A stretch of DNA of 64,000 nt from Paramacrobiotus metropolitanus. Taxonomy: Eukaryota; Tardigrada; Eutardigrada; Parachela; Macrobiotidae. Location of the stretch: positions 1,178,001-1,242,000 of the forward strand of contig NW_026570251.1 of NCBI RefSeq assembly GCF_019649055.1, in the 5' to 3' direction. The position numbers and the translations under genes were made by a program. Below the pieces are notes generated by a model. The model was not told the DNA's origin. It did no database searches and saw only the letters and a program-made list of their open reading frames with translations. This document shows positions 35,504 through 47,339 of the stretch, one piece after another; position 1 is the stretch's first letter, and every line of letters begins with the position of its first letter.

Positions 35504-36060
35504 TCGCAAGGGTCTTTCCATCAATCCATACTGAGCTAACGTACGATAAGCTAAGTACGACAGTGCGAGTAAGCCAAGACAGCATTTTGTGGTAGATTAC
35601 CAAAATTGTTGTCAAATTAATTGTTGAGTTGACTATCGAACTAATTGTTCGGTACTTTGCTGGTAAATGTGCAGGAATCTGTTCAAAGTTAAAATGGGTG
35701 ACCAATGTGACGATATATGCTTACAAGCCTTACAATATGTAGGCGATAGTAAGCCGACGTATTGCATTTCAGTGTTACATACTGTGAAGGACACCGAAAA
35801 ATAAGCAAAATGATATACAAATCGAAATACGGTCGCTTTGTATTGTAATTTGTGCAAATGTTACTCAAACTAAGAAAAGCACCATAAACTCCAACAACCG
35901 TCGTACATGCTGCACTAATTAAGTTTTATAATATTATTGGGAGAATTGTTGTGACGATTACGGGAACACATTGATTATAATTTTTACGTACTGTAAAATC
36001 GCAAGGTAAGTGTCTTATATGAAACATCGCGTAAGTATCCTGCACAACCTAACTGCACGA

Positions 36061-37786
36061 CGAGCCACACTGACCTTATAATGATATTGCAATAAAGTTC
36101 TGACCTTATAATGATTGCAATAAGATGGTAGAGTAAAGGACCAGCTAAATTCTTGAAATAAAATGTGGTGGGTTCTGAAGTCCTTATTCAGGACCCACCG
36201 CATTTAATCCTTTTTAATTTTATGCTACGAGTAAGTTTGTTACTGTAATTTATCACCTCGAGTTTATTACTGAATTTTGGCGCGGTCACAATCCACATGT
36301 ACATTGTAAAAGTGTCGATTAGTAAACATTAGGTAAGTAGTAGTTAAGTATTAATCCATTACGCAGCGATCAGAGCTCATAATCGAAAGAAAAATGAAAG
36401 TGAAAAAACGAAACAAGCCGCCCGATAACAAAGTAAAAGTCGATCAAAAATTTGAAAAAAAGAAAATATATATATACAAGAAACAGCCTCGGCTTCGCCT
36501 CCGCTTTTCTTGTGGTCTTCAGTCTACGGCCGGTTTATTCAAATGATTTCGATCAGCTATTTAGTTAACATCTTATTCCTTCAACGAAACAAAATGTTCC
36601 GAAAACACGCTAAAACGCAGATAGAATAAAAAGTGAATTTATGGCTTTTGTGCACTCAGACGCATTCACTTTCACTCAGAAGGGAATTTTTGTTATCTTC
36701 TCCCTCCCGACCTTGATCGAGTCTACCAGGTACTAAATTTCCACTAGTACCTGGTAGACTGGATCTCTTCTGTGTGCTCTGGATAGTAGCGGTAGTTCGG
36801 TCACAGCTTGGCTCTGTGAAACTAAAACCGTCTGGCCGGGTTTTGGAATATGGGCATTCAGATTATGGAAATGGTTTCTGCTGATTCTATACGGGAAAGC
36901 TGGGTTCGTGAATCCCTTTTTATTTTTTGTGGTAATAAAGATCTAGAATGTACAGTACGTACCGTAATATTATTCCGTATTATATGGAATAATTTACGGA
37001 CTGTAGATGCTGATTATCATTAAATTTTATCAATCACTGTCTTTAGTTTTGCTCGGACTGAAATGAAAGGTCAGCCCTTTGAACGATTACTATGGTCAGT
37101 TTCTTTTACAGCTGCCTTCAAATGGCTTTCAACGATAGTTCTTATTCAAGTTCTGTTTTTAAGCGCTTTAAATTGCTAATGATTTAAATTGTAAACTATG
37201 CCACCACTAGCAGTATCGTTTGTGCTACTGCTAATTGGCTTTTCTAGTTTTGTAGAAGTAAAAGTTCAAACCTTTTTGATTTGTTGATCTAAAAAGGGTA
37301 CCATTTTAAATTTACTGATTTTTTGCTCCATGCAACAGGACTTTGAAATTGTTTCCAAGGTCACCTTGAGCTTTCTTCTCTACCGGCACCGGCGTCTGTG
37401 CACGGGAGCCGGAGCAGATATTACCAAAACAAAATGCATGTGACACAGTTTCCAGACATGCTGAATCGAATGGCGTTAGCAGTTTTTCGATTAATTTTTT
37501 GGTTTGTTCTGACCAGATCGTACGGGGTTTTCCGTTGTAATATAGATCTTTACCTTGATATATTATATCGATACCATAAAAACGTAAAATTAAGTAAGTA
37601 CATGTACTGCTTTTCTAAATGTAAATCGAATGCGCAAGCGCCACACATACGCACATCAGTACTAGCAACATACCTCTATAAATCTGTTTACGCAGAATCC
37701 ATGGCAACATGCATTAGACAAGGTGGCTGTACAAAATAATAATGATATTAATTTATGACATCGCGCGATATAAGTAATTTTAGTGA
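36061..37786. other. No gene; small hairpins
   Basis: 36160-36200 forms a hairpin (TGGTGGGTTCTGAA / TTCAGGACCCACC), and 36724-36758 another (CTACCAGGTACTA / TAGTACCTGGTAG). 36465-36475 is a short AT microsatellite followed by a CTCGGCTTCGCCTCCG palindrome also seen at 27990. No exon recognised. Confidence 0.5.
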
Positions 37787-38780
37787 ATCTCGCCTTCTAG
37801 CTCTTCGTTCTACGAGAAACCGACTGACAGGTCGTGTATCGTAACGATATCATGACGGTTGTTGTTACTTATTTCGTTGTGCGAACTCTCTTTTTTATCG
37901 CTCCAGTCGTTTGCTGCAGTAATGGAAAAGCATAAACTGCAATCTTTATTTAAACTTACGATTGGCTATGGCGTTTAATTTTTAGGAACCCAGGCGGAAG
38001 CATTATTCAGCGGCGAATATAAGGTAAGGTAGCTGATTTGAAAGAGAACATTTTCATTTCGGTACGGTGCGATTCAAGAAATTATTAATGACTATTAGTT
38101 AATATTATCGAAATGGCTATGTGCAGGGCGCGTAGAGTTTGGCTGGGCGCTTCGAATGTTCGGCAAATGAAGTTTTGGCGTTTTTATATTGTCCCACAAT
38201 TATTTTCATTTCAGTACAGATTTAGTTTATTGTAGTATGTCAAAGCAGCATAAACCAGTCGGCCGTTACATCCACAACCGGTTCTACAACTGCTTGGCGG
38301 TTGTCCGCAGTGCAAGGCTAATATAGTTTATAATAATTAATTTTCCATCACCTTTTCTTCGTTCTTTTCTTTGCTCATGTTGTGATTTCTCATCGCGGCA
38401 CCTTTGTGAATAATTTTTGGACGCTCTCACAGTGGGTTGCTTTTCAAGCGGTCCACGAGACGAACACGCGTGTTATGCTGGTGGTATTGCACACAATCAA
38501 AAAAGCTCATTAACACGATCACACACCCAAAATATTGTCAGACGACGATTGTACTAACATTTACAGCTTTGGCTGGCGGTTGCTATGGCCAAATGGAACG
38601 CCAATCCGTATTTCTGTACTTCTTTTGCATACATTTTGGTTCTCCTCTTCTTCGTGAAATAATTACAGAATTCAGGCGCATGGCTTTAGTGAATGAATTT
38701 GTCGTTTCACCGGGAAAGTTCGCTAACTTTTGCCAGCCAGCTGTTGCCAGCCATGCTGGCCGGGGCATCCGTGCGCTAGT
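37787..38780 (+). repeat. Exon-like dispersed repeat, copy 3
   Basis: Shares GTTTAATTTTTAGGAACCC and GCATTATTCAGC (37970-38015) with 8500 and 46090, and the SPGKFAN-type coding piece (38700-38735) with 8650. TTTTTAG before GAACCC and AAG before GTAAG look like conserved acceptor and donor around a ~45-bp micro-exon. Confidence 0.4.
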
Positions 38781-38781
38781 G

Positions 38782-39163
38782 GGACAATCCGCGAACATTA
38801 AACAGTAAAAACAGATTAAGATTAAACAGTAAAGTGCAAACCTAGCCTGAAGCCGTGCAGAAGTCCGCTACGCCCTTTGAGATTTATGGCCTATTTGAAG
38901 AGTTTCCCTATTCGGAGCGTGGTCATCTTCTTTATATTCGGGCTTCTGCACGCCTTCAGACTAGATTTGCACTTTACTGTTTAATCTCAATCTGTTTTTA
39001 CTGTTTAATGTAAGCGGACTGTCCAAAAATAAAAAAAAAGGAACATAAAGAAAAAAAATAAAGGAGATGATATAAAGGAATATAAAGGAGATATAAAGGA
39101 GATGACCACGCTCCGAATACGGAAACCCTTCAGATAGGCCATAAATCTCAAAGGGCGTAGCGG
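38782..39163. repeat. Two interleaved inverted repeats (A-B-A'-B')
   Basis: Arm A (38782-38863) is inverted at A' (38943-39024); arm B (38864-38930) is inverted at B' (39099-39163). B lies inside the A loop and A' lies inside the B loop. Matching pieces include CTTCTGCACG/CGTGCAGAAG and TCCGCTACGCCCTTTGAGAT / ATCTCAAAGGGCGTAGCGG. Confidence 0.85.
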
Positions 39164-40430
39164 TGTTTTCGGATTACTGGGGATTGATGATTGCTGAATG
39201 GTATGACCGGGTGTGGCTGGCGTCGAAGCAGACGTCGTATGCGTGGACGCGGCGAGACTTGCAGGGAGTAGGACATTTACCCGCATTATAGTTCTTGCGG
39301 ACTGCGGATGCCGCCAATTTTCGCAACCGACAGATCCTTAATTATTTTTGCTTCGCATACATTTCGCAGCATGAATGACACTTGGACGACAGTATGTTCG
39401 TTAAAATTAAAATGGAAACACAATTTTCGTTGATTAAAAATCTCATGAGCCCAGGAGCGCATTAACTGAATAGCTTTATGCAGTGGAAGATGTAATTCTT
39501 CAAAAAAGTGCCAGTCTTCGCAGAATAATTGCTGTAAGGTGGCTGACTACACCGAAATGTCCATGGGAAGACTGAACGATCACTTCTACGTGCAATGCGC
39601 AGTATTTTGTTACTGTGAGCAAGACATACAATTTCCGATTTCAAAAGACCGTGCTCGATGCAAAACTCGAAGGCTTTTTCATCGCAATCATCGATTAAAT
39701 TCAAAAATTCCTTCAATTTTAACGCCATTTTCCTTAATACCAAAAGAATTTGCATACCCAAAAGCTCTACGCCATGGTGGCATCACACCAATTTCAACAT
39801 CTAAATACAACATATAAATTTCAAAACCATCGAAATACCTAGCAACACCATATAAATGTACTTCGCAGCGACGCAGTACCGCAGTACCACCGTCCCGCAA
39901 CGCCTCAGTCCCGCAGCGCCGCAAGTTCTGCAACGCCGCAGACCGCAGCCCAGCATACACGCAGGCCGGCAATATGCAGCCTCACAGCCTGGCATTCTTG
40001 CATTCTCGCCGTCTGACAAGCTCGCCCATTTGTACATTTCAGGCCCACTTGTACATTACTAGGGAAGTGCACCGCTGTTCGCTAGCACTGAGAGACCGAA
40101 GCGAAGCTAGAAAATTCCTACTACTAACCGTAACATCCGTAATAACGACTATTGGAAGTCTGCATATTGAATACCTTATTAGATTCATTCACAATACTTC
40201 AACTTGCGAACGAAGTATATGTTGTTGCTATTATTACAATAGCTGGCACAGGCGGGCCAGTTTCCTTTTTTGTAGTAGCTTTTTTCTGAATAATGGATTA
40301 AAGAAAGATTCTAAGGAAAACAGACTGGTTCTATCGCTAATCCACTATATTTTTTCTTGCGGGAAAAGCCAACATACAGAATTACATACATTATTACTTA
40401 TTTTAGATTTTCACAGGGATGCAAAAAGTA
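39164..40430. other. No gene; CCGCA-rich stretch
   Basis: 39868-39955 is a degenerate array of CCGCAGYRCC words, open in several frames by composition. The rest shows no exon. Confidence 0.45.
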
Positions 40431-40700
40431 ACAGGGCAAGTTTCAGTGAAATCTGGTTCGGCGACGTTTCAGCTTCGAACCCCTTCTGCGAATACTTGGC
40501 TGGCCGTGATGAATGCGCTCCACCGCGTAATTTTTGAGTATTGCAGCTTCACAAGCCAGCGATAACTCATTTCTATTTCCTGTTCCGCACGCGCGTAGTC
40601 GAGCATTTGGTACGTGCGAACCATGTCTGTTTCCGCGTGTACGGTGATTACTTTCTTTGGGTGGGTGCAGCCGAACACGTGAGATTGGCGAACTGTCACG
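40430..40700. repeat. Exon-like dispersed repeat, copy 4
   Basis: CGAACCCCTTCTGCGAATAC and GGCCGTGATGAATGCGCTC match 8735-8775, and GGTACGTGCGAACCATGTCT matches 3867-3890. Confidence 0.4.
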
Positions 40701-40770
40701 TTTTTATGTTCTTCCGGAAGTTAATGTCACCGGTGAGGATTCTTTGAGCATCTTCTTGTTCGGCCCAGCT

Positions 40771-40989
40771 TTAAGCAATTTTGGAAAGGCTCACAAAAGT
40801 CATAATCATATAACTTGTCAAATCATGCCTTGCGCCCAGCTTTAATGTCCGGCACGAGTCCGCGGCGGGCGGCACATATACTAGGGCTAATCCAGCGGAA
40901 TATCTACGCGGAAGCTGGCCGGTAACATGTGCCAAACAAGCACGGAGAGCTTCGTTCGGGTCCGTGCGACAATTGTGCTGGCGCACTTT
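40771..40989 (-). CDS. Hypothetical exon with NCRT-P-EAL motif (second copy)
   Basis: Frame QHNCRTDPNEALRACLAH followed by a short basic stretch and VYVPPAADSC. It is related to 34719-35120. Upstream codons are strongly basic but interrupted by a stop. Probably an exon or relic of the same unknown family. Confidence 0.3.
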   Translation of the reverse strand, partial: KVRQHNCRTDPNEALRACLAHVTGQLPRRYSAGLALVYVPPAADSCRTLKLGARHDLTSYMIMTFVSLSKIA

Positions 40990-42309
40990 TCGACGCTTTC
41001 ATTTTCTCTTTCGAGAGTAGCTAAGCTGATCCTCTTGCGCCAAGCTAAAATGCCGCCCGTCGAACCGTGCTGCCTTTCGCAGACCTGCCGCCGCTTCCTG
41101 AAGCGGCTGCTGTTAGTGCACTACCTCGTGGTCCGGCCGAAGACGTAGGCCAGCATTCAGCCAACCTTCTTTTGAATGGTCAGCGCTTCTTCCTGAAATT
41201 TTTATTAAATTATTTTATTTATTATTTGTACTGTAGTTTTCGTTATTATAATATGAGTTGTTACTCTTATCACTTATAAGTTTATTAAAATTATTATTGT
41301 TTATTGTTTATTTTTTTTTATTGTATTTTATTCGTTCGTTAATTACTCACGAGCTTCGCTTTTTGAGGGCGATTTCTGTACCAGCTCGATTACAAAACCG
41401 AAGTGTACCACTCGCTCCGGCAGCCCCACTTCCGCCACTAAGCTGCCAACATATGATCCCTAAAGAGATCGATTATGGCTTCGAAATCGGCATCGTTTCA
41501 TGTGAGCGATGTGTACAAAAAATAATTCTATAAAAAATAGCAGACTAGCACAGCGCAAATTAATATTTTTGTGTGTCTGTCAGCCTCTGTCTTGATCTCG
41601 GGATATTTTTTGTTGCAAAGTGTGAAGTTATCAGTAAATCTTATATTGCAAAGTTATCAGCAAATTAATATTAGTACCCTATATCTAAATATATTTATTA
41701 AGTTCATTCGTTACTTATGTACTGTACACTGTATGTACAAAACAATCCGTGGCCTCCGGCCTCGGTTTGCAAACGTCGGATTTGTAGAAATTTAGAATGA
41801 TATTTTGTTATTTTTAAATAATCAGCACTTTTCAGTTGAACGAAGATACGGTTTGAGTGTTAATTCCCGATACGCATACTGGAAATACGTAAATTGGACA
41901 TACTGGAAATACTTATTACTGGAAATAATCTTAATATTATAAAAGAAATAATGTAAATGCAAATAATGGAAATAATGTAAACATTAATTGTTAAAATAAT
42001 ACAAGGATTCGTACACTATGTGCTAATATTATGTGCCGGAAGTATGTACGTGTATATGCCACTTGCCGGTTGCCCTTTGGCGCGTATATATCCGCGCTCC
42101 TGGCGGATTAACACCTGACCGTTGCAACTTTTTAATTTACCTGTTATTTCTTCCTGCACATTTTCACCACAAACACTGCCACAACAAAATATTCTTCACA
42201 AAAAACACATTCCGCCCATGGTTAGACTCGTTACAACAGTTCTAACAGAGTAAATAAAAGAACAAACATAGCAAAAGAAAACAGCGCTACCACAGCCCGT
42301 CGCATCAAA
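40990..42309. other. No convincing gene
   Basis: 41180-41340 is T-rich. Short repeated words (CTGGAAATA) run through 41880-41935. No exon recognised. Confidence 0.45.
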
Positions 42310-42324
42310 CCAAAACACTACACA

Positions 42325-42665
42325 ACTAGCCCCCACGCTTCCGTTCCCGCGCTTCCGCCTGAATGCGCTGCTTGCGGCGCTTTTTCTGTCCCCTCCTCTG
42401 CGCGCGATAGTGGTCCTTTCGGGCTGGATTCTTCCGATCTTTTGTCCGAGGGTGGTGTGCGCATTGCGGATTTGTTTCCGCACCTTCTCCGCATCATCTT
42501 CCCGCTGTCGCTGCAGTTCCGCCCGCTCGACCTCTTCGCGTACCTCCCGCTCCTTGCGCTCCCGCCGCTCCTTCTACTTGCGCGCGCAATCCCGTTCGGG
42601 GTCTTCATCAGCCAGCTTCTTGGCTTCCGCGTCGCGCTGCCGCTTTCGATCACGTAAGAGTTGAC
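42325..42665 (-). pseudogene. Lys/Arg/Glu-rich coiled-coil fragment
   Basis: On the minus strand the codons read DRKRQRDAEAKKLADEDPER, a stop at about 42570, then KERRERKEREVREEVERAEL and QRQREDDAEKVRKQIRNAHT. A further charged piece (KKRRKQRIQAEARERKRGG) lies in a shifted frame near the end. The GC content is far above that of the neighbours. One nonsense and at least one frameshift change make it a relic of a long charged helix, as in cytoskeletal, nuclear or transposon proteins; identity unknown. Confidence 0.5.
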
Positions 42666-44081
42666 GGCTACTCCCGCTTGTGCCCACCCTTTGGGCGGAT
42701 AACAAGCTTTCTTTAAGACACTAATGTTTATGGCTGATAAATCCGAAAATTTTAACACACTCTGGTCCCCAGTTACCTGGAACGTACCGTACCCATTCTG
42801 CTGCTGTACGTCTCTGCAGTCTACAAGGTGTCCGTACGGTCGAGTAATGTCCGCATAAGTGAAAGGGTTGACATTTTAAATAGTTACGCTAATGCTAAAC
42901 CATCCATAACGTGACACGAAAGTTGTTGTGGCCGTTGTCGGTTTAACCTTTTCTGTGCCGCAGCTGCTCGTGCACTGGGGATACCGTGATCTGACCACGG
43001 AGAAAGCTTTTTCCGGCAGTGCGCATATCAAACGCGGGAACGTATAACAATTTGAACGTTTAGATAACCAACCAAGAAATACTAATGCAATCCATATCGC
43101 GCAAAAGGCTATTAGTGTGTCTCACGCTGATGTACTACCCTAGACCGAGAAGCTAAAAAGCCGCGAACCCTTTTGCGCCTGACTATCCAGCAACATCCGT
43201 AGTGTGATGTAATCATTTCCAACCAGGTCCGTACTTCGTAATTTAAGTACTGGGATTTGGCTCGATTTTATTTAGCGCCGCTTCTTTTTCCTCGTTCAGT
43301 AAGTACTCACATTCACATGGATAATGGCGGGGAGAACCAGGCGGTGCGTCCTGGCTGATTACACGACGCACGCACCGTTATCGGGCATGATCTAACCTGT
43401 CATCTGTGGATGGCTGAATAGTGCTCTTGTCCACGGCGTGCGTATAACAATAAACAACAAAAATAGCCGTCAAGACGAAGAAACTGTTTACGCTTTTCCA
43501 GCATTTTCAATCAGCGTGATCCCGGCTCAAAAGAAGCTTGTGGTCCTGAACACTTGCACCCAGTGTAAAGAACTTCATGTTCCAGAGATGCATAAAACAT
43601 CCAGTATGCAGTTGCAGCATAAAATCTTTTATTCCACTTTCTTTTTTGCTAAACCTAGCTGTGTAAGATTGTCGCAGCAGAGCCGCACATACTTTTTGTC
43701 GTCTCTCCTTTTTTTCCGACCCGAAGATTCAACATTATACACCTGGTTTTGACGAAGCACGCACCCTGTTTGAGGCGTCTCAGCATTCTGCGGTTGTCGC
43801 TGAACTGCTTTAAGGTATACTGAAAAACATTTATATCGGTTTGCCCGCAAATTAGCTGATGAGCGAACGGTGTGAAAAAACCCGCAAGGCTACTTCCCTC
43901 ATCCGACATCGCCGATGCGTAGCACTAAGATTTAAGATTTACTTAAGCTTTGGTAGTTGTTCCAGAAAGTAATTATTTGAAGTATGAGCTACATAAACGA
44001 TAAAGAATATCCCCGTTGTGGTGCAGAGAACGCACCAGTTGTGTGGTTACAATAACTCTTTACAATTAATTTTGCCTGGGG
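42666..44081. other. No gene; weak repeat link
   Basis: 42815-42880 resembles 21095-21160 (GTCTACAAGGTGTCCGTACG versus GTCTACAAAGTGCCCGTACA). Frames at 43438-43752 (plus) and 43629-43909 (minus) are unconvincing. Confidence 0.4.
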
Positions 44082-44146
44082 TTTCCGCTTTTTGCAGCAT
44101 TTCAGATATCGACATTTGATATCTGTTTGCTTGCCAAATACGGAAA
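44082..44146 (+). repeat. Dispersed hairpin repeat, copy 6
   Basis: TTTCCGCTTTTTGCAGCATT with inner AGATATC / GATATCT, then CTTGCCAAATACGGAAA. The outer stem has several mismatches. Confidence 0.75.
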
Positions 44147-45221
44147 TTGTAAGGGTGTTTTCGCCTTTCGCCAGTTCATGAATTAAGTCAATTAATGGCT
44201 GACATGTAACACCAGCTCCACGAAGAAAGTATTGTGAAACTTGCCGTTATCGTAAATTGCCAGCTACGTACGGCCAGCATGAGTGTGCTAGCTTTAAATT
44301 TCTAAAACTAGTAAGGATGAGGTACACGGTACACTAAAATATGTTGGACGCTTTGCGTCCATGATCCGTTGTGAACGTGTGATGTGATGTTATCACAGCG
44401 TTAAATAACTTCGATGTAAACACTGTTAACAAATCGAAATGCGACCAATTTTTTTATACTATAATTCTGACGCTACCGGCTATTACCGTACGTATTACCG
44501 GCAGTTATTTTGGTTAATCAACTATCCACATTTTAAACCGAGAACGAGGTGATGTGACCATTATTTTGTCAACGGTACGTCGGTAAGTAAATTATTACTT
44601 TCTGTACTTTCTGTACTAACTGCTAGTAGCTGGTACACATCGAATTTTGATTACTGTACAGTCAACATCCTCAAACTGACTACCAACATACTGCAATATC
44701 CAACCGGTTTATAATTATTACTGTATGTACAAGGACATACGTCTTGCAATTTCATTAAAAATAGTAAAGCTTCTAAAACAAGCTGGCGAATGTTGTATGC
44801 CGCGTCCTACAGTACCAGTGACACAATAATTTATGGGTATGTCAGTTATTAAGTAAGAACGTAATTTTCCACGTTGCATAAATCCGGTTCTATAACGTTG
44901 CTTGTATGTTTACAGTTGTACGTGTACCGAATACCAGTAATCAGTGTACCGTACATACTCCAGCAGGAAATTGTGTACAAGTATTAACGGCACACATGCA
45001 TATGCATGTGTACCGTTATGTACCAAATCCTATGAATCGGTACATGTAAGTACGGTACAACTGATCAAATAAAAAAATCAAAAACCGTTAAGATCGAGCC
45101 AAAAGATTATTACATCATTATTAGCAGTTATTATTGATAGTTATTATCAACAGATTCGTAAAACTAATCAAAGGGTAAATCCAATTAAAAATATTTGTAC
45201 TGCAATCGTAAGCGTAATTTA
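44147..45221. other. No gene; short palindrome
   Basis: Contains a 32-bp palindrome at 44986-45017 (AACGGCACACATGCAT / ATGCATGTGTACCGTT, one mismatch). Otherwise AT-rich with no exon. Confidence 0.5.
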
Positions 45222-45702
45222 TCAGCACCCTATCATTTCGTTTCTTTCGGAAACCATTCATTTCGGAAATCATTCATTTCGGAAACCAAACATTTCGGAA
45301 ACCGTTAAGAAAACAGAAGAAAAACGAGAATATATAAGAACACATAAAAAAGCATATCGTAAGAAAGCACGAAAACATAAGAAAACTTAAGTAACAAATA
45401 CGAAATATCAAAAATAAGAAAACCTAGTAAACTTAATAGGAAGCAAGAATAACATAAGGAAACCATTTAATTAAGAAGCCTGCTTAAGAAACCTAATTAA
45501 GAACTTAAGAAGACCTAAGAAATCATTCATTAAGAATAATACAACCTCATTAAGAAAACCACCTAATTAAGACCCCTAATTACGAAACCTAATTAAGAAC
45601 CTAAGAAAACTGAAGAAACCTAAGAGTCATTTGAATAATAACATAAGAAAGCATAAAAAAACCAAAGAAAACATTTCCGATGTTTCCGAAATGAACGGAC
45701 AC
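45222..45702. repeat. Element with CATTTCGGAAACC ends and an A-rich core
   Basis: Starts CAGCACCCTATCATTTCG (as at 46672), with four tandem TTCATTTCGGAAAYC words. A core of AAGAAAACCTAATT words (45340-45660) follows, and it closes with inverted TTTCCGAAATGAACGGACAC. Confidence 0.6.
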
Positions 45703-46679
45703 CAATTTATCGTTTTCGAAAATCGAACGCGCAGATTGTTTTTTCGTATTCATTAAGTACTTACAGAATGCGTAAGGTTGCGTCTGGCTGCCGCACGTCG
45801 GCCAAACTGCACGTAATTGTGCATACCGATTCCATGGCAACCAAATTAAAATGACCGCAGACTTCAGAAGCGGTAATAGGGAATATCGTTCGATAAAAAT
45901 CATGTCTTATATTCTTATTCATTACAGTTTTAATAAACAGTTTCGCTGTGGCTGTGTTTTGCTGTTATTCGCTGTGCAGGTGCCATCCAAATTGTGCGAG
46001 TCTTCTCTGTTATTCCAGTCGCTTGGTGCCACAACTGATGAAAGTAACTCATCTGTTTTTCATCTTACAGTAAGTTATGATCTTGACTTTTTAGGAACCC
46101 TGGCCCAAACATGAAGCAGCGGAGTATGCAAGCTGGTAAGGCGACTCGATAGAAATTTTTCGTAACGCGACGGTTCGGTTCGGTGCAATAACACAACAGC
46201 AATAACTGTTGTTACTCTACCGGTTATATTTGGCCAGGTCTTCGGAAGACAGGCTCTTACCCATAAGTAAAAATAGTGGAGACGTAAATGGCTTCAAATG
46301 CGATTGGATCCATATGAGACTAGCCCCGCAATGCGCAATCGCAGGCGTGCAACACTGCCACTATAGACAAGAAAACAGGTGTATTGAACAGATTAATTAG
46401 TGATGCAGTGCAGGTGACCCTTGTTGTGCCCTTGGCGAACACTGCGCACGTTGCGAATACTGGGAAACGAGCCTAGCATATGTGTTCGTGCCAAACTGCC
46501 AATACTGTAGGTCTGTACTGCGGGGCACATTACTGTAATGGCGACAGTTTCTGCTGTACAAAATACAAACGAGAGAGATATTTGCTCCAAAGTAAACTCA
46601 TAAACTACGTTTTCAAAACTATTTCAAACAGCTTATGTTTTCAGCTATTTGTTATTGGTAGCATCTACCGGCAGCACCC
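45703..46679. other. Exon-like repeat trace, no gene
   Basis: 46090-46140 repeats the TTTTTAGGAACCCTGGC...CAGCGGAGTATGCAAG...GTAAG arrangement seen at 37970. The rest is unremarkable. Confidence 0.35.
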
Positions 46680-46833
46680 TATCATATCGGCCATCATTCA
46701 TTTCCGGCCAACATGAAGTACTCGTACATGATTACACAAGACTGTTGTATGTATGTGTTAGCTGAAAATCAAACACGGTAACCATATCCCCTAAGTGAAT
46801 TTTGGCCGAAATGAATGGACACGTTGTCGGATA
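46680..46833. mobile_element. Short MITE of the same family
   Basis: Ends TATCATATCGGCC and, inverted, TATCCGACAACGTGTCC, with inner inverted ATTCATTTCCGGCC / GGCCGAAATGAAT. About 154 bp. No coding capacity. Confidence 0.55.
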
Positions 46834-46975
46834 GCTCGAACCACAGATCTACCATTTTCTAAATTTTGAAACACAATAATTTTAAATGGATTTTTTTAAA
46901 CTGATTTAATTAAAATTTCAAAAATGTTTTAAAATTTTGAAATTTAATTTAAAATTTTTAAATTGATTGATTTTT

Positions 46976-47335
46976 TTAATATTCAGCGCGATTAGTATAT
47001 GCACCTGTTATCGGATCCACAAAATTTTTAGAATGATTTACAGTTAAATGATCATAACCCATTCCTTTCACGCGACAGTAAGCGCGCCAACAACCACTCA
47101 TTATCATTGTTTCGACTTCCACATGAGCAGCAAGAGTTGATAACAACGTCTGAGCACTTCGATCATTTACAAATACGATGAAGGCGTCCTTTGTCTCTCG
47201 ACATATACCTACAGATGCCCATTGTTTTTTTCTTTCGTTGGACAGCAGCCTTCCTCGATTATATTTCTTTACACACATTTTGATCATTTTTCGCCGAATG
47301 TCGCCTAGCGTCCTAACTCCTAAGCGCACAAACAA
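46976..47335 (-). pseudogene. Merlin (ISXO2-like) transposase fragment
   Basis: The frame holds KKYNRGRLLSNERKKQW, then CRETKDAFIVFVNDRSAQTL, then HLTVNHSKNFVDPITGAYTN. These are hallmarks of the ISXO2-like DDE transposases of the Merlin superfamily, which cut and paste DNA. The segment before CWRAY reads MSG, where the family has a catalytic Asp in place of Gly. The N-terminal catalytic segment is garbled and the C-terminus stops right after TNRAEY. It is therefore an inactive internal fragment of a ~300-aa protein. An AT-rich palindromic tract (46860-46980) abuts its 3' end. Confidence 0.88.
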
Positions 47336-47339
47336 AACT

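Noticed and set aside
38437-38808. 123-aa plus-strand gene
   Set aside because: Its end lies in the interleaved inverted repeat and its middle in a dispersed repeat; only a short piece resembles another copy.
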